A stretch of 64,000 nt of DNA from Alcanivoracaceae bacterium (GTDB taxonomy: Bacteria; Pseudomonadota; Gammaproteobacteria; Pseudomonadales; Alcanivoracaceae). Under the pieces are notes generated by a model. The model did not search any database. It had not been told where the DNA came from and saw nothing but the letters and a program-made list of their open reading frames with translations. The DNA lies in the NCBI GenBank assembly GCA_023146255.1, contig JAGLCJ010000007.1, positions 58,168-122,167 on the forward strand. The letters run 5' to 3'. The position numbers were made by a program, and so were the translations under genes. Below are positions 18,580 through 27,399 of the stretch, piece after piece (position 1 is the first letter of the stretch; every line of letters begins with the position of its first letter).

Positions 18580-19458
18580 CTACAGTTTGTTAATCAAATC
18601 ACGGAACGGGGCGCCCAGTTCGGGGTGACGCAGACCGTAGCGCAGAGTGGCCTCAAGGTAGCCTATTTTGCTGCCGCAATCATAGGTGACCCCCATCATG
18701 CGGTAGGCTTCCACCTTTTGCTCCTGAATCAGAGCAGCAATGGCATCGGTCAGCTGAATTTCATTGCCGGCGCCCGGAGCTGTATTGGCCAACAGTTCGA
18801 ATATCCTTGACGGCAACACATAACGGCCCACCACAGACAAATCTGACGGCGCCTCCGCCGGCTTGGGCTTCTCCACCACTCCAGTCATCGGCACGCTCTG
18901 CCCTGCCGCTGGCGACGGGCCACCTAGCGACACCACGCCATACTGGTCCACCCTTGCCACCGGCACCTGCTGCACCATGATCTGAGCAGCCTGATGCTGC
19001 TCGAATACCTGCAGCATCCGCGACAAATCATTGCCACCTGCCATACCCTCGGCATCCACCAGCACATCTGGCAGCAACACGGCAAATGGTGCATCACCGA
19101 TCACCTCACGGGCACACAACACCGCGTGTCCCAAACCCAGCGGCCGGCCCTGACGGACACTGATCACCCGCACGCCGGGCGGCACAATACCGCGCAGCAC
19201 TTCCAACAACGCGGTTTTGTTTTTCTTTTCCAGCTCCGCTTCGAGCTCGTAGTGAACATCGAAATGATCCTCGATGGCCTTCTTCAGCGAATGATTCACC
19301 AGCACAATCTCGGTGATACCGGCAGCCACCGCCTCTTCCACCACATACTGGACCACCGGCTTGTCCACCACCGTGATCATTTCCTTGGGAATCGCCTTGC
19401 TGGCTGGCAAAAAGCGCGTGCCAAGGCCGGCAACAGGAAGAACGGCTTTTCTTATCAT
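18580..19458 (-). CDS. galU: UTP-glucose-1-phosphate uridylyltransferase
   Basis: It makes UDP-glucose from glucose-1-phosphate and UTP. The 292-aa protein has the nucleotidyltransferase motif PVAGLGTRFLPASKAIPKEM, the DKPVVQYVVEEA segment, GRPLGLGHAVLCA and VVEKPKP, all diagnostic of GalU. It overlaps the ugd stop by 4 nt, so ugd and galU are translationally coupled. The ugd-like gene follows after 8 nt. Confidence 0.96.
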   Translation of the reverse strand: MIRKAVLPVAGLGTRFLPASKAIPKEMITVVDKPVVQYVVEEAVAAGITEIVLVNHSLKKAIEDHFDVHYELEAELEKKNKTALLEVLRGIVPPGVRVISVRQGRPLGLGHAVLCAREVIGDAPFAVLLPDVLVDAEGMAGGNDLSRMLQVFEQHQAAQIMVQQVPVARVDQYGVVSLGGPSPAAGQSVPMTGVVEKPKPAEAPSDLSVVGRYVLPSRIFELLANTAPGAGNEIQLTDAIAALIQEQKVEAYRMMGVTYDCGSKIGYLEATLRYGLRHPELGAPFRDLINKL

Positions 19459-20786
19459 TCGATGCTCCGCCCACGGCCCACGGCCCAGTATTGCAGACCG
19501 GCGGCAGCCACTTTCTCCGGGTCATACAGATTGCGTCCATCGACCACTACCGCATCACCTAGTTGTGACCTGAGCCAGTCGAAATCCACTGCACGGAATG
19601 CTTTCCATTCGGTACAGATAACCAACGCATCAGCACCATCAACCGCAGCCTCGCGACTATCCACAAGATTCAATCGCTCACGCTTGCCAAAAATACGGCT
19701 CGCTTCATGGTTGGCCTGCGGATCAAACGCCTGCACCCTGCCACCAGCAGCCAATATCGCCTCCACCAGAACACGGGACGGCGCTTCGCGCATGTCGTCC
19801 GTTTCCGGCTTGAACGACAGCCCCCACACGGCAATGGTTTTACCGGCAACGGAGCCGAGCGCCTTGCTCAGCTTGGCAAAAAGGGTCTGTTTCTGGGCAT
19901 CATTTACTGCTTCCACCGCATTCAGCAGCGGCGCGGCATAACCGACCTGCGAAGCGGTACGCGCCAGTGCCTGCACATCCTTGGGGAAGCAGGATCCTCC
20001 GTAACCTGCTCCGGGATAGATAAAGTGATAACCAATGCGCGGGTCCGAACCAATACCGATACGCACCGCTTCGATATCCGCACCCAGACGCTCCGCGAGA
20101 TTGGCCATCTCGTTCATAAAACTGATCTTGGTGGCCAGCATGGCATTAGCGGCGTATTTGGTTAGCTCCGCAGAACGCACATCCATCACAATCATCTTGT
20201 CGTGATTACGATTAAACGGGGCATAGCACTCACGCATCAGTTTCTCGACACGTTCGGAATCGGTACCAATCACAATCCGCGATGGCTTCGAGAAATCTTC
20301 GATTGCCGCGCCTTCCTTCAGAAATTCCGGGTTGGAGCAAACATCAAAATCGATCTGCACGCCGCGCTGAGCCAGCACTTCGGACATAGCGGAACGGACT
20401 TTATCAGCCGTGCCGACCGGTACGGTTGATTTGTCAATCACCACCCGGTGGTCGGCCATATGGGCGGCGATGGTGCGGGCAACAGCCAACACATACTTCA
20501 AATCCGCGGAGCCATCTTCATCTGGCGGTGTACCCACGGCAATAAACTGCAGCTCGCCAAACGCCACGCCCTCAGCGGCATCAGTGGTAAAACTCAGCCG
20601 CCGCTCCGCCACATTGCGTTTCACCATCGGCTCAAGGCCCGGCTCGTAAATGGGAATAACTCCCCTTTTCAAACCGTCAACCTTGGCGGCATCTACATCA
20701 ACACAAAGAATGTTGTGGCCAACGTCGGCCAGACAGGCACCGGTCACCAGACCGACGTAACCGGTACCGAAAATAGTGATGTTCAT
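19455..20786 (-). CDS. ugd: UDP-glucose 6-dehydrogenase
   Basis: It oxidises UDP-glucose to UDP-glucuronate with two NAD. The 443-aa protein has an intact IFGTGYVGLVTGACL Rossmann motif, NPEFLKEGAAIEDF, the central helix AELTKYAANAMLATKISF and the catalytic-Cys loop GAGYGGSCFPKDVQAL. I placed the start at the ATG giving MNITIFG, directly before the Rossmann strand. It is the active counterpart of the degenerate paralog two genes downstream. Confidence 0.95.
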   Translation of the reverse strand: MNITIFGTGYVGLVTGACLADVGHNILCVDVDAAKVDGLKRGVIPIYEPGLEPMVKRNVAERRLSFTTDAAEGVAFGELQFIAVGTPPDEDGSADLKYVLAVARTIAAHMADHRVVIDKSTVPVGTADKVRSAMSEVLAQRGVQIDFDVCSNPEFLKEGAAIEDFSKPSRIVIGTDSERVEKLMRECYAPFNRNHDKMIVMDVRSAELTKYAANAMLATKISFMNEMANLAERLGADIEAVRIGIGSDPRIGYHFIYPGAGYGGSCFPKDVQALARTASQVGYAAPLLNAVEAVNDAQKQTLFAKLSKALGSVAGKTIAVWGLSFKPETDDMREAPSRVLVEAILAAGGRVQAFDPQANHEASRIFGKRERLNLVDSREAAVDGADALVICTEWKAFRAVDFDWLRSQLGDAVVVDGRNLYDPEKVAAAGLQYWAVGRGRSIE

Positions 20787-20867
20787 AACAGATCCCAGAC
20801 CAGACAACGGCAGCATTATAGCCGTTATATCAGCCAGTTGCGCCCCCGAGGGCGGGGCTGGACGGGG

Positions 20868-21842
20868 TCAAACCCGGTAGTAGCGCCGGTACCAGTCAAC
20901 GAAGCGGCGAACCCCGTCCGCCAGCGCTACCTGAGGGCGATACCCTGTCGCGGCAAGCAGCGCGGAAGTATCCGCCCAGGTGACCGGCACATCGCCGGGC
21001 TGCATAGGCATCATGTTACGCACTGCGCTTCTGCCGGTGACCTGCTCAATAGCGGCAATGAAATCTGCCAATTGCACTGGCTGCCCACGACCGATATTGA
21101 AAATTCGATGTGGTGCCGGACCTTCGGATGCGGCCAGTGGCACTCCCATTACCCGCACTACCCCTTCGACAATATCGTCAACATAGGTGAAGTCACGGGC
21201 CATATCACCGTGGTTATACACGTCAATAGGCTCACCGGCGAGGATAGCGCGGACAAACTTGAACAGCGCCATGTCCGGCCGACCCCAGGGGCCGTATACG
21301 GTGAAAAAACGCAAGCCGGTGGCGGGAAAGCGATACAGATGGCTGTAGGTGTCGGCCATCAGCTCGTTGGACTTTTTGGTTGCCGCATACAGCGACACAG
21401 GATGATCAACATTGTCGGTCTCGGCAAACGGTGTCTTGCCATTCTCGCCATAGACCGAGCTGGAGGACGCATACACAAGGTGCTTGACCGCATGGTGCCG
21501 GCAGCCTTCGAGAATATTGACGAATCCGACCAGATTGCTATCTACATAGGCATGCGGATTTTCCAGCGAGTAACGCACGCCGGCCTGTGCAGCCATATGC
21601 GCAACCTGATCGAAACCTTCACTGGCAAACAGTGCTGCCATACCCTGACGATCTGCCAGATCCAGTCGGACAAAGCGGAATGCCGGATAGGGCGTCAGCT
21701 CATCCAGCCGGGCCTGCTTCAGGGAAACGTCGTAGTAGTCATTCAGGTTGTCGAGCCCGACCACATAATGTCCGGCATCCAGCAGTTTGCGAGCCAGATA
21801 AAAACCAATGAAGCCAGCGGCACCTGTGACCAGAACTTTCAT
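20868..21842 (-). CDS. NAD-dependent epimerase, probable UDP-glucuronate 4-epimerase
   Basis: A 324-aa extended short-chain dehydrogenase/reductase. TGAAGFIGFYLARKL binds NAD, SSSSVYGENGKTPF supplies the Ser/Thr, and LYAATKKSNELMAD contains the YxxxK pair. LDNLNDYYDVSLKQARL is characteristic of UDP-glucuronate 4-epimerases (UDP-GlcA to UDP-GalA). The upstream-flanking Ugd would supply the substrate. A dTDP-glucose or UDP-glucose epimerase is less likely from the N-terminal motif. Confidence 0.82.
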   Translation of the reverse strand: MKVLVTGAAGFIGFYLARKLLDAGHYVVGLDNLNDYYDVSLKQARLDELTPYPAFRFVRLDLADRQGMAALFASEGFDQVAHMAAQAGVRYSLENPHAYVDSNLVGFVNILEGCRHHAVKHLVYASSSSVYGENGKTPFAETDNVDHPVSLYAATKKSNELMADTYSHLYRFPATGLRFFTVYGPWGRPDMALFKFVRAILAGEPIDVYNHGDMARDFTYVDDIVEGVVRVMGVPLAASEGPAPHRIFNIGRGQPVQLADFIAAIEQVTGRSAVRNMMPMQPGDVPVTWADTSALLAATGYRPQVALADGVRRFVDWYRRYYRV

Positions 21843-21968
21843 GCCTTAATTTCCCGTGTCATCAAGGCGCCAATATAGCGCGGCGGAAGGCTCCGTCCTA
21901 CAGTACCTTTGCCATAGAAGGCCTTGTCACATGTCAAACGGAGCCGCTAACAGGATCCGGAGAGAGTC

Positions 21969-23252
21969 TTATAGCCTCAGATCAGACGAACCCGTTTCGA
22001 ATATATGCTTAAGGTCATAAAGCACATGCGAGCCTTTGCCATACGCTCTGATCTGCTCAGCCGACATCGACTTGAAGCAAGCATGGGAAACCGCAACAAT
22101 TATGCCATCGTATCCGCCCTGCTCCGGAATACGCACAGGATCTATTCCGTATTCGTGTGCCGCCTCGGCTGCATCCACCCAGGGATCGTAGACATCGACC
22201 GTCACGTGGTATCCCCTTAGCTCGTTGATCACGTCAATAACTCGGGTATTGCGCAGATCGGGGCAGTTCTCCTTGAATGTCAGGCCCATTACCAGAACCC
22301 GTGACCCCTTGATCTGTATGCACTTGTTCAGCATCGCCTTGATCATCTCGCTGGCTACATAACGACCCATACCATCATTGGTTTTCCGGCCCGCCAGAAT
22401 GACTTCAGGGTGATAACCAATTTCCTGCGCCTTGTGAGTCAGGTAGTAAGGGTCGACACCAATACAATGCCCGCCAACCAGACCTGGTCGGAATGGCAGG
22501 AAGTTCCATTTGGTTCCAGCCGCCTCCAGGACGTCCAGAGTATCGATACCCATCCGGTTAAAAATCATAGCCAATTCGTTGATCAGGGCAATATTCAGGT
22601 CGCGCTGTGTGTTCTCGATTACCTTGGCGGCTTCAGCTACCTTGATACTGCTGGCCTTGTGTGTGCCGGCAGTAATAATGCTTTTGTAGAGAGCATCAAC
22701 CTTGTCGGCCACCTCCGGGGTCGAGCCGGAGGTGACTTTCTTGATGGTAGTCACCCGATGCTCCTTATCCCCCGGATTAATGCGCTCAGGACTATAACCG
22801 GCAAAAAAGTCCTTGTTGAAAACCAGACCAGAAACGCGTTCCAGCACCGGCACACAGTCTTCCTCGGTGGCCCCGGGGTACACCGTGGATTCGTAAATAA
22901 CGAGATCGCCTCGTTTCAGGGTCTTGCCAATGGTTTCACTGGCCTTGATGAGGGGGGTGAGATCCGGGCGCTTGTGCTTGTCGATCGGGGTCGGCACGGT
23001 AACGATGTAGATATTGACATCGTTCAGATCGGCCTGGGTACAGCTGCAGCGAAGATGCTTCGCCGCAGCCAGCTCTTCACTGCTGACTTCCAGTGTGCTA
23101 TCGACACCAGACTTCAATGCATCAATGCGCTTCTGGCTAATGTCAAAGCCGACCACGGGATAGTATTTGCCAAATTCCACAGCAAGAGGAAGGCCAACAT
23201 AGCCAAGGCCAATGACGGCAAGCCTGGCATCTGACACGAGTGTTCCTGACAT
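21969..23252 (-). CDS. tviB: TviB/WbpO-type UDP-HexNAc 6-dehydrogenase
   Basis: A 427-aa nucleotide-sugar dehydrogenase of the Vi-antigen TviB / WbpO group, which oxidises UDP-GlcNAc or UDP-GalNAc to the uronic acid. Motifs: IGLGYVGLPLAVEFGKYYP, AGYSPERINPGD, EAAKVIENTQRDLNIALINE, the catalytic loop VGGHCIGVDPYYLTHKA (Cys present) and GLTFKENCPDLRNT. The ATG at 23252 has AGGAG 8 nt upstream; an earlier in-frame start would add 32 non-conserved residues. Paired with the tviC-like epimerase upstream. The 238-bp gap between them holds no gene. Confidence 0.88.
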   Translation of the reverse strand: MSGTLVSDARLAVIGLGYVGLPLAVEFGKYYPVVGFDISQKRIDALKSGVDSTLEVSSEELAAAKHLRCSCTQADLNDVNIYIVTVPTPIDKHKRPDLTPLIKASETIGKTLKRGDLVIYESTVYPGATEEDCVPVLERVSGLVFNKDFFAGYSPERINPGDKEHRVTTIKKVTSGSTPEVADKVDALYKSIITAGTHKASSIKVAEAAKVIENTQRDLNIALINELAMIFNRMGIDTLDVLEAAGTKWNFLPFRPGLVGGHCIGVDPYYLTHKAQEIGYHPEVILAGRKTNDGMGRYVASEMIKAMLNKCIQIKGSRVLVMGLTFKENCPDLRNTRVIDVINELRGYHVTVDVYDPWVDAAEAAHEYGIDPVRIPEQGGYDGIIVAVSHACFKSMSAEQIRAYGKGSHVLYDLKHIFETGSSDLRL

Positions 23253-23490
23253 CTTCTGGACTCCTGATATAGAGATGCCCCGGAGGAACATTCCTGTCCC
23301 CGGGACAGCCAATCTGTGGACGCGGACAGCATACGAGGGAGGCACCAAAAGTCAACGAAACCGGGCACCATGCGTATCCCCGGTGGCCGCTTGCAGATAC
23401 CTTTGACAAACCGGACCCGTCCGGCCTGGTCAGCGCCCCGGCGCCTCCGCAAATATTCCCACGACTTACGCTGACGGACGGCCGCAATGG

Positions 23491-24513
23491 CTACTGGTTC
23501 GCCAGATACCAGGGCATGGCTCGATTCAGACCATCACCAACTCGATACACCACCTCGTAGCCGAGCAATCTGCGAGCTTTGCTGATATCTGCCTGAGAAT
23601 GACGTACATCGCCTTCGCGAAAATCCTGATAAGTTGGTGACTGATTATAGGTCACACCGAGCACTGCCAACGCATCACGCAAATAGGAAAACAAATCATT
23701 CAGGCTAGTGCGATCACTACAAGCAACGTTATAAATCTGATTCTTTGCGACATCATCGGCAACAGCAGCCAGAATATTCGCCTGAACCGCATTGTCGACA
23801 TAGCAAAAATCGCGACTGGTTTCGCCATCACCATTCACAAGCACTTGCTCTCCGCGAATCATGCTCGCTGTCCACTTCGGTATAACAGCTGCGTAAGCGC
23901 CATCCGGATCCTGACGTGGACCAAAAACATTGAAGTAACGCAAACCAATGCTCTTGAAGCCATAGCAGGTCGCAAAAACGTCCCCGTACAGCTCGTTAAC
24001 ATACTTGGTGACCGCATAAGGGGATAATGGCTTACCAATTTCATCCTCAACCTTGGGCAAGCCGGGGTGATCGCCATAGGTAGAGCTGCTGGCGGCGTAG
24101 GTAAAGCTTGTTACGCCTGCGTCCCGAGCGGCCACCAGCATATTGACGAAGCCGTCAATATTACAGGCGTTGGTCAGGAGTGGATCTTCAATCGAACGGG
24201 GCACAGAACCGAGGGCGGCCTGATGCAAAACGTAATCGACGCCATCACAGGCGCGCCGGCAATCATCAATATTACGGATGTCGCCCTCAATAAAGCTGAA
24301 TCGGCTCCACTGTCGCGCAGAAACCACCGACTTCACTTCATCAAGGTTATGCCGATAACCAGTAGCAAAATTGTCTAATCCAACAACCTGCTGATCAAGC
24401 ACCAGCAACGCCTCAAGCAGATTAGACCCTATAAATCCGGCAACACCGGTTATCAACCATACTTTTGGGCTATCCCGCAGCTGACTCCTGACATTCTCAT
24501 ATTCCATCGCCAT
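23491..24513 (-). CDS. tviC: TviC/WbpP-type UDP-HexNAc 4-epimerase
   Basis: A 340-aa extended SDR epimerase. TGVAGFIGSNLLEALL binds NAD, LDNFATGYRHNLDEV and AASSSTYGDHPGLPKVED are hallmarks of TviC/WbpP, and SPYAVTKYVNELYGDV carries YxxxK. With TviB it would yield UDP-GalNAc uronic acid for a capsule or O-antigen. The ATG at 24513 has AAAGGA about 9 nt upstream. An ATG two codons later and a longer start at 24537 are less well supported. Parts of the gene are visibly poorer in GC than the neighbours, suggesting transfer. Confidence 0.88.
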   Translation of the reverse strand: MAMEYENVRSQLRDSPKVWLITGVAGFIGSNLLEALLVLDQQVVGLDNFATGYRHNLDEVKSVVSARQWSRFSFIEGDIRNIDDCRRACDGVDYVLHQAALGSVPRSIEDPLLTNACNIDGFVNMLVAARDAGVTSFTYAASSSTYGDHPGLPKVEDEIGKPLSPYAVTKYVNELYGDVFATCYGFKSIGLRYFNVFGPRQDPDGAYAAVIPKWTASMIRGEQVLVNGDGETSRDFCYVDNAVQANILAAVADDVAKNQIYNVACSDRTSLNDLFSYLRDALAVLGVTYNQSPTYQDFREGDVRHSQADISKARRLLGYEVVYRVGDGLNRAMPWYLANQ

Positions 24514-24656
24514 CAAAATATTCCTTTTCCAACCCAATAGAATCCGGCGATTAATATGCAGGATTTCTCGCGATCAAGCCAGATTGCCCGCCCTACATGC
24601 TCTCTTGAAAAAGGAGAACCACGCGGGGGCGCTATCAACGCCCCCGCGAGTCCTGT

Positions 24657-24995
24657 TTACTGCAACCGGATACGGGGCCTGTTCTTGTCGAGCGTGCTCC
24701 CGCCAATACCCTTGACGTTGGCAAGATCCTCAACTCGCTTGAAAGGACCATTTTTTTCCCGCCAGGCAACAATCGCCTCGGCCTTCTTTAAACCCACCCC
24801 CTGCAGGCTTTCAGACAGCTCTTCAGCGCTGGCGGTATTGATATTGACTACCGGCTGAGCCTGAATGGCGGGCTCCTTGCCCGCCGCATACGCCTGCGGT
24901 GCAACGACGCCCAGCACGAGACTGAACGCCAGCAGCGCCGTCTTCAGCAACCGGGAGGAGAAGGACAGGGTGGACAACAAAGATGACGTTTTCAT
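24657..24995 (-). CDS. comEA: ComEA-family helix-hairpin-helix DNA-binding protein
   Basis: A 112-aa secreted protein with signal peptide (residues 1 to about 31, ending APQAYA) and one helix-hairpin-helix repeat pair: VNINTASAEELSESLQGVGL, then EAIVAWREKNGPFKRVEDLA. ComEA proteins bind incoming DNA in the periplasm during natural transformation; short single-domain versions like this are widespread and not proof of competence. The ATG at 24995 has AGAGG 7 nt upstream. A GC-rich hairpin (CGCGGGGGCG...CGCCCCCGCG) just past the stop may end transcription. Confidence 0.85.
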   Translation of the reverse strand: MKTSSLLSTLSFSSRLLKTALLAFSLVLGVVAPQAYAAGKEPAIQAQPVVNINTASAEELSESLQGVGLKKAEAIVAWREKNGPFKRVEDLANVKGIGGSTLDKNRPRIRLQ

Positions 24996-25080
24996 GGGCA
25001 AACCTCTTTGCAGTTAAGGGGTGCCCAGTGTTGCCCGCCCACATCCAACCGAGAGTAGGTTGCTGCCGCATGTTGACGTG

Positions 25081-25779
25081 CTATCGCGATTGCAGACTCT
25101 GTATGATTTCTGCCACCGCTCGCGTCGGAGAGGCTGCACGGGTAATCGGCCGACCAATGACCATATGGCTGACCCCCATGGCGACAGCGTCCGGCGGTGT
25201 CACGACCCGGCTCTGATCTCCGGCATCCGCACCAACCGGGCGAATGCCCGGCGTGACTTTGAGAAAGCTGTCACCGCAAGTATCGCGCAGCATCGGCGCT
25301 TCCTGTGCCGAGCAAACTACCCCGTCCATACCGCAGTCCTTCGCCAGCAATGCCAGCCGCCGCACCTGCTCCGCCGCCGGCGCACTGATACCAATCTCGG
25401 CAAGATCCTGATCATTCATGCTGGTCAACACGGTCACAGCCGTTAGCAGTGGCGGCGATGAAATGCTGGCCATGGCCTCACTGGCCACCTCCATCATCCG
25501 TCGGCCGCCGCTGGCGTGCACATTCACCATCCACACGCCGAGCGCCGCCGCGCTTTTCAAGGCGGCAGCAACGGTGTTGGGAATGTCGTGGAATTTCAGG
25601 TCGAGGAACAACTCAAAGCCAAGATTCTGCAGAGCCTCCACCACTGCGGGGCCTTCCCGGGTGAACAACTCCTTGCCAACCTTGACCCGCACCAGCGCCG
25701 GATCCAGCTGTCGCGCCAACGCCACAGCATCGGCAAGGCACGGATAATCCAGTGCCACAATAATCGGCGAACGATTCAT
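25081..25779 (-). CDS. pyrF: orotidine 5'-phosphate decarboxylase
   Basis: Last step of UMP synthesis. The 232-aa TIM-barrel protein has VALDYP at the N-terminus, the catalytic LFLDLKFHDIPNTV, VNVHASGG, and PGIRP plus VIGRPITRA for phosphate binding. It directly follows lapB (start adjacent to its stop), an arrangement also seen in enteric bacteria. Confidence 0.96.
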   Translation of the reverse strand: MNRSPIIVALDYPCLADAVALARQLDPALVRVKVGKELFTREGPAVVEALQNLGFELFLDLKFHDIPNTVAAALKSAAALGVWMVNVHASGGRRMMEVASEAMASISSPPLLTAVTVLTSMNDQDLAEIGISAPAAEQVRRLALLAKDCGMDGVVCSAQEAPMLRDTCGDSFLKVTPGIRPVGADAGDQSRVVTPPDAVAMGVSHMVIGRPITRAASPTRAVAEIIQSLQSR

Positions 25780-26946
25780 TCAGATTTCCCGATGAGGATG
25801 GGGCTTGAGTGTTCCCCAGTGTTTACAGGAAGGACATTGCCAGTGACGGCGCAACGCTTCAAAACCGCAATCACGACACTGGTAGGAGGTTTTCTGCTGC
25901 AGCAACTGGTCGGCGAGCTGCTTCAGCACACTTGGCGGGTCATCAGTGCCGCTATGTGCAGCTCGAGCCTGCATATCAATAATCTGTTTCAGGCCACGCA
26001 CGGTGGGATGCGCCTTGACGTGATCGGAAATAAACAGTGCTGCCGCCTGATCACCGAATTGGGCACGCAGTCGCTCTGCCAACTTGATGACAATGGCGGT
26101 AGAGGGAGCCTCGACACAAAGCCGACCAAGGTACTGGGTGAACTGCTCTACCCGGCCAAGCTCCTGGTAACAACGCTCCAGATCATCCAGCACCTCATCA
26201 AAAAATACAGGGTCCTGACGGCGGATACGACGCAGTGCACGCACAGCGCCCTCCCACTGTTCCTCTGCCATTTCCAGCTTGCCCTGCAACAGGCTTGCAC
26301 GAACGCATGTGCTGTCAAGCTGCAACGCCCGACGCAGAGCGCGACGGCCTGCATTCGCCTCTTCCTGCGCCAGCAAACGCTCGGCCAGCTCGCAGTGATA
26401 CTGGGCCAGAACTGGCGCAACGCTCTTGTCTTTTTGCATCAGTTTTTCGGCAACACTGATCGCACTGTGCCAATCGCGCTCCTGCTCGAAAACGCTGAGC
26501 AAAAGCCGCATCACGGCAAGGTCGTGGCGACTGCCACGATCCAGCAACTTGTGAAGAATTTCCTCGGCCCGATCAAGCATCCCGGCAGCAAGAAAATCTT
26601 GCGCCAATTCCAGCTGGACATCGTCACGTGCGGCCACTGGCAGCTGCGGATGTTCAAGCAGGTTGCTGTGAATCAGGGTGGCACGATCAAGCTCACCGCG
26701 ACGACGGAATACCCGTGCCAGCGCCAGGTGGGTCTCAAGGGTATGTTCGCTAACCGCCAGACTCTTGACGAAAATCTCGATCGCCTTGTCCGGCTGCTCA
26801 TTGAGGAAGTAGTTCAGACCGCGAATGTAATCGCGCGACAGGTTTTCTTCACGACGCACACGGCGGCGGCGGCCGTCGCGACGACCCATGATGTAACCGA
26901 TGACGATGGCAACGAAGAAAAGCAGCCACCACTCCGGCTGATTCAA
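25780..26946 (-). CDS. lapB: lipopolysaccharide assembly protein B
   Basis: LapB (YciM) adjusts LpxC degradation by FtsH and so sets LPS synthesis. The 388-aa protein has one N-terminal membrane anchor (WWLLFFVAIVIGYIMGRR), a series of TPR-like helices across residues about 40-350, and a C-terminal rubredoxin-like metal site made of CRDCG and CPSC. The usual partner gene lapA is missing: ihfB ends only 12 nt upstream. It is transcribed with ihfB and pyrF. Confidence 0.95.
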   Translation of the reverse strand: MNQPEWWLLFFVAIVIGYIMGRRDGRRRRVRREENLSRDYIRGLNYFLNEQPDKAIEIFVKSLAVSEHTLETHLALARVFRRRGELDRATLIHSNLLEHPQLPVAARDDVQLELAQDFLAAGMLDRAEEILHKLLDRGSRHDLAVMRLLLSVFEQERDWHSAISVAEKLMQKDKSVAPVLAQYHCELAERLLAQEEANAGRRALRRALQLDSTCVRASLLQGKLEMAEEQWEGAVRALRRIRRQDPVFFDEVLDDLERCYQELGRVEQFTQYLGRLCVEAPSTAIVIKLAERLRAQFGDQAAALFISDHVKAHPTVRGLKQIIDMQARAAHSGTDDPPSVLKQLADQLLQQKTSYQCRDCGFEALRRHWQCPSCKHWGTLKPHPHREI

Positions 26947-26958
26947 GGGAGACCTCCG

Positions 26959-27276
26959 TCAGGCAGCAGCGCCGTCGGCCTGTTCGTCCATGGCCTGATT
27001 GACCCGCTCACGCAGTTCCTTGCCGGGTTTGAAGTGCGGAACATACTTGCCCTGCAGCTCGACCGAGGCCCCGGTCTTCGGGTTACGGCCAACACGGGGG
27101 GCTCGGAAGTGGAGCGAGAAGCTGCCGAAGCCGCGTATTTCGATGCGACCGCCCTCTGCCAGAGCGTTGGCCATTTCTTCAATCATGGTTTTGACAGCAA
27201 GTTCAACGTCGCGGGGCGACAGCTGCATCTGACGAGCGGAAATGCGTTCGATCAGTTCCGACTTGGTAAGCGCCAT
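26959..27276 (-). CDS. ihfB: integration host factor beta subunit
   Basis: A DNA-bending nucleoid protein, the partner of IHF alpha. The 105-aa protein begins MALTKSELIERI and has the HU/IHF signature GFGSFSLHFRAPRVGRNPKT, including the intercalating Pro arm. I chose the ATG at 27276 with GGGAG upstream; a start 9 codons earlier is unlike IHF. It follows rpsA, as in many gammaproteobacteria, after a 123-bp gap that holds two overlapping hairpins. Confidence 0.96.
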   Translation of the reverse strand: MALTKSELIERISARQMQLSPRDVELAVKTMIEEMANALAEGGRIEIRGFGSFSLHFRAPRVGRNPKTGASVELQGKYVPHFKPGKELRERVNQAMDEQADGAAA

Positions 27277-27318
27277 ACCCTGCTCCCTCACTGCCACAGC
27301 CATCGAATGTCCTCATGG

Positions 27319-27388
27319 GAAGACTGCTGCAAGCCAGCCGCGGCTGGCTTGCAGCAGTCTTCGGGACGGTCACCGCCCCGAAGACTGC
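27319..27388. repeat. two overlapping, mutually exclusive hairpins between rpsA and ihfB
   Basis: Positions 27319-27362 form a perfect 44-bp palindrome centred on CCGCGG. Positions 27354-27369 and 27373-27388 form a second 16-bp stem with a 3-nt loop and a single G-U pair in the minus-strand RNA. Segment 27354-27362 belongs to both, so only one hairpin can fully form at a time. No U-run follows, so this is not a plain intrinsic terminator. It lies 11 nt past the rpsA stop. Confidence 0.8.
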
Positions 27389-27399
27389 CTGTTGCGGTA

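Noticed and set aside
20448..21878. Open plus-strand frame of 476 codons across ugd and the epimerase gene
   Set aside because: It spans two genes and the gap between them on the other strand and has no domain.
15605..24513. Complete capsule or O-antigen locus
   Set aside because: Only precursor enzymes are present. No glycosyltransferase, flippase, polymerase or export gene was seen.
24657..24995. Evidence for natural competence from ComEA
   Set aside because: A single short ComEA-like protein is widespread in non-competent bacteria, and no other competence gene is in the window.
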